Shown piece by piece: positions 1-5,206 of a stretch of 5,206 nt of DNA. A program made the position numbers and the translations under genes. This DNA is from CAYMOV01 sp964392085 (GTDB taxonomy: Bacteria; Oederibacteriota; Muellerivitia; Muellerivitales; Muellerivitaceae): positions 1 to 5,206 of the forward strand of contig CAYMOV010000172.1 in the NCBI GenBank assembly GCA_964392085.1, written 5' to 3'. How positions within the stretch are numbered: position 1 is the first letter of the stretch; each line of letters opens with the position of its first letter. The notes beneath the pieces are model-generated. The model was given only the letters and a program-made list of their open reading frames with translations, did no database searches and was not told the DNA's origin.

Positions 1-635
1 CCGTTGAACGCGTAGGTCACGTACTCCCGCTGGAGGACGTCCCGGCGGTTGGCCCCGCTCTCGAAGACCGCCACGTTGTACTCGCGGATCCCGAACTTCT
101 GGACCTCACCGGGCTCCTTATCGGCGTCCACGAGCTTGAGGTGGAATTTCGGGGATTGCTTCTCATATTCCTTCAGCAATTGGGTGGCGCGGGCGATCTC
201 GTTCCCGACCTGGGGTTGGGGCCGGTCACTGTTGAAGAATGTGACCGTTACGTCGGTCTTCAGGGCCTTCAGGGCGTCCAAGGTCTGGGGCGAGAGGCTG
301 TAGAGCTTGTTGGAGGTCATGTCGTAACGGACGGGATGCCGTTGGATGATGTAGTTGATGGAGACCACGATCGCCAAGGCCGCGATCGCCAACAAGGAAA
401 GGTTGGCCCGAACCTGGGTCGTCCTTCGCTTGCCGGTCTCCCGCACTTCCCCCAGGTTGGCGGCCATGAACAACCCCAGGATCAGGGTCCCCAGGACCGT
501 CAAGACCACGGTCCACCAAGCCGTGCGGCCGAGTGAAAGCATCGAAAAGAGCCCCCCCAGGGCCAAAACGACCCCTATCAACACCAGGGCTTCGTTGTAG
601 CGCCGAAGGTCCGTCAATTGGAATTTGGGTTTCAA
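1..635 (-). CDS. GldG-like ABC transporter auxiliary protein, N-terminal part (runs off left edge)
   Basis: The first 211 codons of a GldG-family auxiliary subunit are present; the C-terminus lies outside the window. It should act at the cytoplasmic membrane with the ATPase and permease encoded just upstream. The family hallmark is visible: a membrane helix (about residues 79-96) followed by RYDMTSNKLYSLSPQTLDAL (103-122), matching the usual 'DLT...YSLSPQT' segment, then a beta-strand-like VTVTFF (129-134) opening the soluble extracytoplasmic domain. Two further hydrophobic stretches (about 16-35 and 40-58) precede this, giving an extended N-terminus. The start is a TTG at 633-635 with GGAGAG five bases upstream; the frame is closed by a TAA 15 bases further upstream, so little choice exists. 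It lies 51 bp after the permease stop and is probably co-transcribed. The family is secure; the substrate is unknown. Confidence 0.88.
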   Translation of the reverse strand, partial: MKPKFQLTDLRRYNEALVLIGVVLALGGLFSMLSLGRTAWWTVVLTVLGTLILGLFMAANLGEVRETGKRRTTQVRANLSLLAIAALAIVVSINYIIQRHPVRYDMTSNKLYSLSPQTLDALKALKTDVTVTFFNSDRPQPQVGNEIARATQLLKEYEKQSPKFHLKLVDADKEPGEVQKFGIREYNVAVFESGANRRDVLQREYVTYAFN

Positions 636-640
636 TTCAA

Positions 641-646
641 CTCTCC
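641..646 (-). promoter_or_regulatory. Ribosome binding site deciding the TTG start of the GldG-like gene
   Basis: The minus strand reads GGAGAG, five bases before the TTG at 635-633. There is no ATG or GTG in this frame between the upstream in-frame stop and the family-conserved region, so this Shine-Dalgarno sequence is the main support for a TTG start. Confidence 0.7.
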
Positions 647-686
647 AGGTTTAATGGGATCACGAGGCGCCGCCCGTCCATCGCCG

Positions 687-1396
687 TCAGCTCCGCTTGC
701 CTTCCAACACCTTCACCGAGAGGAACAACCCCACGAAAATCAGGCTTACAAAATACGCCACGTGGGTCAGGTCGATGATCCCCAGCATGAAATCGCTGGA
801 GTGCCCGTACATGGAAAGGCTCTTGAGGAAGCCCCCGAAGGCCCCGCCGGCGCTCTCGGCCACCATCTCGAGGATCCAAAGCATGAGGAAGAGGCCGAAC
901 GCCACCGCGGCCGAGACGATCTGGTTCTCGGAAAGGGTCGAGGTGAAAAGCCCCAGGGAGAAGAACGCCATCCCCAGGAGAAGGCACCCCAGGAAGTTCG
1001 CGAACCAGGGGCCCACATCGGGGTTCCCGAAGGCCAGGAGGACCAGGGCGTAGACCAGCGTGACCGACATCATGACCAGGAAGAACGCCGTTACCCCCAG
1101 GAATTTCCCCAGGACGATGTCCCAAGCGGTCAAGGGGGAGGTGTTCAGGAGCTCGGCGGTTCCCGTCTTTTCCTCCTCGGACCATAACCGCATGGTGATG
1201 AGCGGCGTAAGGAACAGGAGGATGATGAACAGGTTCTGGAAGATGTAGCCCAGGTTCGGCATGCGGCCCTGGATCACCACCCCGAAGAAGAAGGTGCCCA
1301 TGATCAGCCAAAAGACCGTGAGTACGGCGTAACCGATCGGCGAGACGAAGAAGTGGTGGAGTTCCTTGCGGGCGATGGCTGAGATTTTGGGCCAGT

Positions 1397-1400
<4 letters not shown>
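687..1400 (-). CDS. GldF-like ABC-2 type transporter permease
   Basis: This 237-residue integral membrane protein is the permease of a Gld-type ABC system. About six membrane helices are visible (residues 22-43, 54-71, 100-124, 132-152, 161-181 and 210-230), and the length is typical for the family. The amphipathic N-terminus (ISAIARKELHHFFVSPIGY, 6-24) and the segment TMRLWSEEEKTGTAELLNTS (69-88) between helices 2 and 3 are the recognisable ABC-2/GldF signatures. The ATG at 1400 is chosen because it overlaps the ATPase stop as ATGA and has AAGGAG eight bases upstream; a longer reading in the same frame would begin inside the ATPase gene with an out-of-frame-looking Arg/Pro-rich leader. Coupling to the ATPase gene is probably translational. 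Whether it exports a solute, works in envelope assembly or only supports surface motility cannot be told here. Confidence 0.92.
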
Positions 1401-2341
<941 letters not shown>

Positions 2342-2348
2342 GGTTTCA

Positions 2349-2352
2349 TCCT
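2349..2352 (-). promoter_or_regulatory. Ribosome binding site of the ATPase gene
   Basis: AGGA on the minus strand, seven bases before the ATG at 2341-2339. It is short but well spaced, and supports this start over the alternative idea that the upstream non-coding gap is translated. Confidence 0.55.
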
Positions 2353-2443
2353 GAAATGGATTGTCGTCTGGAAGGCTTTGATTTCCCGACCGTTAAATTT
2401 GGACGCCTTGCCGGGACTTAGCCCAAGGACCGAACGGTGAGAT

Positions 2444-2471
2444 AGGATACGGGCTTTTCCCCGGTTTTCAA
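2444..2471 (-). promoter_or_regulatory. Candidate sigma70-type promoter of the ABC operon
   Basis: The minus strand carries TTGAAA (2471-2466), a 16-bp spacer and TATCCT (2449-2444). The -35 box matches the TTGACA consensus at five positions of six and the -10 box matches TATAAT at four. Transcription would begin near 2437, leaving an untranslated leader of about 95 bases before the ATPase ATG. This is the best-matching pair I found in the 235-bp gap between the chemoreceptor and ATPase genes; it is inferred from sequence only. Confidence 0.4.
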
Positions 2472-2491
2472 GATGAGACCTGGGCCGAGGC

Positions 2492-2577
2492 AAAAACCCC
2501 ATCGCCACCCCGAAAAAAATAAGGAAATCCAAACCCCGGGAACCTTTGGCCGGAACCACGAGTCAAATGGGGTTTTT
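2492..2577. terminator. Long-spaced 11-bp inverted repeat with T-runs, possible terminator after the chemoreceptor gene
   Basis: AAAAACCCCAT at 2492-2502 is perfectly complementary to ATGGGGTTTTT at 2567-2577, and the right copy touches the chemoreceptor stop codon. Each strand ends the repeat with a GGGG-TTTTT run, as an intrinsic terminator would. The 64-base spacing makes a simple terminator doubtful. A second partial pairing (AAACCCC with GGGGTTT near 2531-2537) gives an alternative shorter stem, and a TTATTTTTTT run follows it on the minus strand. It is the only terminator-like structure seen after the chemoreceptor gene. Confidence 0.3.
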
Positions 2578-3836
2578 TAGTCCTTGAAATTGGACGAAGA
2601 TTCCTTCAATCGCTGGGCCACCCCCTCGAGTTGGCGGGCGGCGGCCACGAGGGCCTCCATGGAGGCCGTCAATTCCTCGGTGGAGGCGGAGATTTCCTCG
2701 GTGGCCGAGGCGTTCTCCTCGCTCACCGCCACGATGTTGGTGATGGCCTCCACCACCTTGCCGGCCTGGTCGGCCTGGTTCTCGAAGGACCCGGAAATCT
2801 GCTGGACTTGGACGGCCACCTCATCGGAGGCCGACTGGATCTCCCCCAGGGACTCCCCGGCGGAAGCCACCACGGCCAGCCCCTCGCTCACCCGGCCAGC
2901 GCCCTTGTTCATGGAGTTGACGACGGCCCCGATTTCCTTCTGGATCTCCCGGATCATGCCGGCGATCTGGCTGGCCGCCTCGGCGGAGCCGTCGGCCAAT
3001 TTCTTGACTTCCTCGGCCACCACGGCGAATCCACGGCCGTATTCCCCGGCCCGGGCGGCCTCAATGGCCGCGTTGAGGGCCAACAGGTTCGTCTGGTCCG
3101 CGATGTGGGTGATGACGTCAACCACCTGGCCGATGGCCTTGGACCGGACCCCCAGCTCGTTGACCTCCCGCGAGGAGTTCTGGACCACCTCGTGGATGGA
3201 ATTCATGTGGACGATCGTGCGTTGGACGGCCTGGGTCCCGTCCTCGGAGGCCGCCTTCGAGCGTTGGACAGCCTTCTCGGCGGAGTTCAACTGCTCCGCG
3301 GAGGTTTGGATCGAACCCGCCATGCGGTCGATGATGTTGAAGGCTTCCTGGACCTTGGAGGCCTGCTCCTCGGCGCCCTTGGAGATGTTCTGGATCGTGG
3401 AGGAGACTTCCTCGGTGGCGCCGTGCATCTGTTGGATCGTCTGGGCAAGCTGTTGGGCCAGTTGGAGGGTCTCGTCGGAGGATTTCTTGAGCTGGACCAC
3501 GGAGGACCGGAGGTAGTCCAGCATCCGGTTGAAGTTGCCGACCAACTCACGGGTCTCATCGGTGAAGGTTCCGGTCAACTGCACCTTCAGGTTGCCGCGG
3601 GACACCTGTTCCATGGCCCAGGTCATCTGGGCCAGGGGCTTCAGGAGGATGCGCCGGACCAGGAAGAGGATTAGGGAGGCCAGGAGCAGCCCCTCGACGC
3701 AGCTGGCCAGGGTGAAGAGGACAGGCGTAAGGATCCAACGGGAGGCGACCAAGGGGAACAACAGGCCGACCGCCACCCCCATGGAGAGGATGGCCGCGTA
3801 AAGCAGGATGATGCTTTTCTTGTTTTGAGGGGTCAT
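2577..3836 (-). CDS. Methyl-accepting chemotaxis protein lacking a periplasmic sensor domain
   Basis: This 419-residue receptor would signal to the CheA/CheW kinase complex from the cytoplasmic membrane. From the ATG start: membrane helix 1 at about 8-31, a loop of only a few residues, membrane helix 2 at about 36-61, a HAMP-like segment at about 61-112 (LLKPLAQMTWAMEQVSRG onward), then a long signalling coiled coil to the end. The hairpin tip is textbook: IADQTNLLALNAAIEAARAG (245-264) followed by EYGRGFAVVAEEVKKLA. Glu-rich methylation-type sites (ATEEVSS near 140 and SATEEISASTEE near 377-388) are placed symmetrically about 120 residues either side of the tip. No C-terminal CheR-binding pentapeptide is seen. 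No che genes adjoin it. A TTG at 3884 would add 16 residues, but those codons overlap a promoter-like sequence and are not family-like, so ATG 3836 is preferred. No Shine-Dalgarno precedes it. Confidence 0.93.
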   Translation of the reverse strand: MTPQNKKSIILLYAAILSMGVAVGLLFPLVASRWILTPVLFTLASCVEGLLLASLILFLVRRILLKPLAQMTWAMEQVSRGNLKVQLTGTFTDETRELVGNFNRMLDYLRSSVVQLKKSSDETLQLAQQLAQTIQQMHGATEEVSSTIQNISKGAEEQASKVQEAFNIIDRMAGSIQTSAEQLNSAEKAVQRSKAASEDGTQAVQRTIVHMNSIHEVVQNSSREVNELGVRSKAIGQVVDVITHIADQTNLLALNAAIEAARAGEYGRGFAVVAEEVKKLADGSAEAASQIAGMIREIQKEIGAVVNSMNKGAGRVSEGLAVVASAGESLGEIQSASDEVAVQVQQISGSFENQADQAGKVVEAITNIVAVSEENASATEEISASTEELTASMEALVAAARQLEGVAQRLKESSSNFKD

Positions 3837-3855
3837 AGGGGGTTGAACCGACCAC

Positions 3856-3884
3856 AGTATAGCCCGAGCCAGGGGTCTCTCCAA
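3856..3884 (-). promoter_or_regulatory. Candidate promoter of the chemoreceptor gene
   Basis: The minus strand shows TTGGAG (3884-3879), a 17-bp spacer and TATACT (3861-3856). The -10 matches the consensus at five of six positions; the -35 matches only at its TTG. Transcription would begin about 12 bases before the ATG at 3836, leaving a short leader with no Shine-Dalgarno (CAACCCCCT lies directly before the ATG). If real it excludes the longer TTG start, because that codon is part of the -35 box. Confidence 0.42.
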
Positions 3885-3912
3885 CCGTTTCGAGGGTCGA
3901 GTCTCCCGTCCC

Positions 3913-4977
3913 TCACTCGAAGAGCTTGGCTTGGGGCGGGCCCTCAGGAGCCGTTAAACCCAGGTGGCGGTACGCCGCCGGTGTGGCCTTCCGGCCCGAG
4001 GGGGTCCGTTGGAGGAAACCGATTTGGACCAAATAAGGCTCATAGACATCCTCGAGGGTCTCGGATTCCTCCCCCACGCTCATCGCCAAGGTCTCTACGC
4101 CCACGGGGCCCCCGCTGAACTTCCCGATGATGCCCGAGAGGATCCGCCGGTCCATCCGGTCCAGGCCCAACCCGTCGACTTCCAGAAGGTTCAGGGCCGT
4201 GTCGGCCAGGGCGCGGTCCACCCGCCCCTCGGCCCTCACCTGGGCGTAATCCCGGACCCGCTTAAGGAGGCGGTTGGCGATCCGGGGGGTCCCACGGCTT
4301 CGGCGGGCGATCTCCAGGCAGCCTTCCGGGTCGATGGGGACCCCGAGGACGCCCGCGGACCGGGCGACGATGCGGGCCAGCTCCTCCGGCAGGTAAAACT
4401 CCATGCGGAACGCCACCCCGAAGCGGTCCCGGAGCGGGGCCGCCACCTGGCCCATCCGCGTGGTGGCTCCCACCAGGGTGAAGGGCGGCAGGGTCAAGCG
4501 GATGAACCGGGCCGTGGGACCCTTCCCCACCAAGATGTCCAGCTGCTGGTCCTCCATGGCCGGATAAAGGATCTCCTCCACGGTGCGCGACAGCCGGTGG
4601 ATCTCATCAATGAAAAGCAGGTCATGGGGTTGGAGGTTGGTGAGGTACCCCGCCAGGTCCCCGGCTCGCTCGATCGCGGGGGCTGAGACGATCTTGAGGT
4701 TAACGCCCATTTCCTTGGCGAGGATGCAGGCCAGGGTGGTCTTGCCCAGGCCCGGAGGCCCCGAAAAAAGCATGTGCTCCAGGGACTCGCCCCTTTTTTG
4801 GGCGGCCATCAAGGTGATGGAGAGGGAGTCCTTGAGGGATTCTTGGCCGATGAATTCCCTCAGGCTGTTGGGCCGGAGGCCGTTTTCCTCCTCGGCGACG
4901 GCCACGTCCGGGTCCACCAGGCGGAGGTCCTCCGCCGGGGTCTGGGGCGCGGTCGATTTATTCATCGGCTTGGGCAT
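3913..4977 (-). CDS. ruvB: Holliday junction branch migration DNA helicase RuvB
   Basis: RuvB is the AAA+ motor that, with RuvA, drives branch migration of Holliday junctions in recombination and repair. The 354-residue product is complete: GLRPNSLREFIGQESLKDSL (33-52) at the entry to the ATPase domain, Walker A GPPGLGKTT (73-81), Walker B LFIDEIHRL (121-129), sensor 1 GATTR (170-174), the arginine-finger segment PLRDRFG (181-187), sensor 2 SRGTPRIANRLLKRVRDYAQ (227-246), and the C-terminal winged-helix domain with IGKFSGGPVGVETLA (284-298) and PYLVQIGFLQRTPSGRKAT (314-332). Small differences from the usual form are VSAP for TSGP (97-100) and MGQVAAP after sensor 1. The first ATG is used; a second, at 4965, would remove four residues. 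Neither has a Shine-Dalgarno. ruvA and ruvC do not adjoin it on the visible side. Confidence 0.98.
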   Translation of the reverse strand: MPKPMNKSTAPQTPAEDLRLVDPDVAVAEEENGLRPNSLREFIGQESLKDSLSITLMAAQKRGESLEHMLFSGPPGLGKTTLACILAKEMGVNLKIVSAPAIERAGDLAGYLTNLQPHDLLFIDEIHRLSRTVEEILYPAMEDQQLDILVGKGPTARFIRLTLPPFTLVGATTRMGQVAAPLRDRFGVAFRMEFYLPEELARIVARSAGVLGVPIDPEGCLEIARRSRGTPRIANRLLKRVRDYAQVRAEGRVDRALADTALNLLEVDGLGLDRMDRRILSGIIGKFSGGPVGVETLAMSVGEESETLEDVYEPYLVQIGFLQRTPSGRKATPAAYRHLGLTAPEGPPQAKLFE

Positions 4978-4983
4978 GGCGCC

Positions 4984-4989
4984 ATTCTA
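4984..4989 (-). promoter_or_regulatory. -10-like element just before ruvB, suggesting a leaderless transcript
   Basis: TAGAAT (five of six matches to TATAAT) ends six bases before the ruvB ATG, with GGCGCC between. Transcription starting about seven bases after the box would begin at or next to the ATG. No Shine-Dalgarno is present and no good -35 is seen 17 bp upstream, so this is suggestive only. Confidence 0.35.
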
Positions 4990-5011
4990 TCAGGTCCCCC
5001 GGGATCCGTTG

Positions 5012-5053
5012 GAGCCCCTCGGTTCCAAAACCGAAGGGGACCGTGAGGGGCTC
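5012..5053. other. Nested and competing inverted repeats between the upstream gene and ruvB
   Basis: CCCCTCGGTT (5015-5024) and its partner at 5029-5039 form a 10-bp stem with one bulged base and a four-base loop. The same 5012-5020 arm (GAGCCCCTC) is also a perfect 9-bp complement of 5045-5053, which includes part of the upstream gene's stop codon. The two pairings share one arm, so the complete stems cannot both form. No T-run follows on the minus strand, so it is not a standard intrinsic terminator. It could be a factor-dependent terminator, an RNA-stabilising hairpin or an attenuator-like element. Confidence 0.5.
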
Positions 5054-5206
5054 ATCGCTTTTTCGGGGCGGAGGAAGCCTTCTTGGGCTTGGAGCTGGTC
5101 GGATCCGATGGGGCTTCGGGCCGGCCCGGCCCCGCGAGAAAGACCGTTTCACATTCGGGAAGCGCCTTGAGGAACGCCTGGCCCCATCGCTCGGTGGTGA
5201 CCCTCG
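5052..5206 (-). CDS. C-terminal end of an unrecognised protein (begins beyond the right edge)
   Basis: Fifty codons of an open frame end at TGA (5054-5052). I do not recognise the family. The first half (residues such as ERWGQAFLKALPECETVFLAG) looks like folded protein, with an amphipathic helix followed by a short hydrophobic strand. The last 25 or so residues (from GPGRPEAP to SSAPKKR) are rich in Pro, Ser, Ala, Lys and Arg and are probably disordered. The frame has mostly G or C in third codon positions, as the neighbouring real genes do. It does not resemble the C-termini of RuvA or RuvC. It ends 74 bp before ruvB on the same strand. The alternative frame in this stretch is Arg/Pro-rich and looks out of frame. 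Confidence 0.6.
   Translation of the reverse strand, partial: RVTTERWGQAFLKALPECETVFLAGPGRPEAPSDPTSSKPKKASSAPKKR

Noticed and set aside
49..536. Plus-strand and alternative-frame open frames across the left end
   Set aside because: They overlap the GldG-like gene, whose conserved YSLSPQT region identifies the real frame.
637..1311. Minus-strand open frame of 224 codons overlapping the permease gene in another frame
   Set aside because: The translation is His/Pro/Gly/Arg-rich without membrane helices, while the other frame gives a clear GldF-like permease.
2631..3674. Long plus-strand open frame (347 codons) opposite the chemoreceptor gene, and another of 310 codons at 2584-3516
   Set aside because: Both lie fully antisense to an unmistakable chemoreceptor; their translations are low-complexity (Gly/Leu/Asp- or Ala/Ser/Trp-rich), as expected from mirror reading of a high-GC coiled-coil gene.
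3885..3912. Small TCGA-CCC-TCGA hairpin just after the ruvB stop as a possible terminator
   Set aside because: The stem is only four base pairs and no T-run follows, so it cannot be supported as a terminator.
3964..4686. Plus-strand open frame of 240 codons opposite ruvB, and a second at 4583-5170
   Set aside because: Antisense to a fully conserved ruvB, with no recognisable domain and Gly/Pro/Arg-rich composition.
5099..5108. Perfect 10-bp palindrome TCGGATCCGA
   Set aside because: It lies inside the partial coding frame, has no second copy in the window, and palindromes of this length are expected by chance in high-GC DNA.
4958..5152. Minus-strand 64-residue open frame reading into the start of ruvB
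   Set aside because: The first half is Arg/Pro/Ser-rich as in an out-of-frame reading, it overlaps ruvB by 20 bases, and another frame of the same stretch looks protein-like and ends at 5052.

Overview
The window reads as ordinary chromosomal DNA from a Gram-negative-type bacterium with high G+C (roughly 60% by eye). All supported genes lie on the minus strand, so the genes are best read from high coordinates to low. The organism cannot be named from this sequence. A GldA/GldF/GldG-type ABC system, a membrane chemoreceptor and RuvB together fit many free-living bacterial phyla. Gld-type systems are not restricted to gliding Bacteroidota, and the base composition and start-site usage here do not point specifically to that phylum.

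Layout in order of transcription: (1) 5206-5052, the C-terminal end of an unrecognised protein with a Lys/Ser/Pro/Ala-rich tail. (2) 5051-4978, a 74-bp gap with a strong hairpin and a competing inverted repeat, plus a -10-like TAGAAT placed 6 nt before the next ATG. (3) 4977-3913, ruvB, the Holliday-junction branch-migration motor, complete. (4) 3912-3837, a 76-bp gap with a good -10 (TATACT) and a weak -35. (5) 3836-2577, a methyl-accepting chemotaxis protein with two membrane helices, HAMP and a full signalling hairpin but essentially no periplasmic sensor domain. (6) 2576-2342, a 235-bp non-coding gap with a long-spaced 11-bp inverted repeat at the mcp stop and a plausible promoter. (7) 2341 down to the left edge, an ABC exporter-like operon: ATPase (GldA-like), six-helix permease (GldF-like, ATGA overlap with the ATPase gene) and the N-terminal part of a GldG-like auxiliary subunit that runs off the window.

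The last three genes should form one membrane complex: the ATPase drives the ABC-2-type permease, and the GldG-like protein is a membrane-anchored extracytoplasmic partner. Their substrate is not known from the sequence. ruvB and mcp are independent neighbours with their own promoter-like signals and no obvious functional link to the ABC operon. No RNA gene, mobile element, CRISPR array or prophage signal was seen. The noteworthy points are modest: possible leaderless or short-leader expression of ruvB and mcp contrasted with Shine-Dalgarno-led gld genes, competing hairpins before ruvB, a sensor-less chemoreceptor, and a GldG homologue with extra N-terminal membrane helices. I found no convincing sign of an undescribed system.
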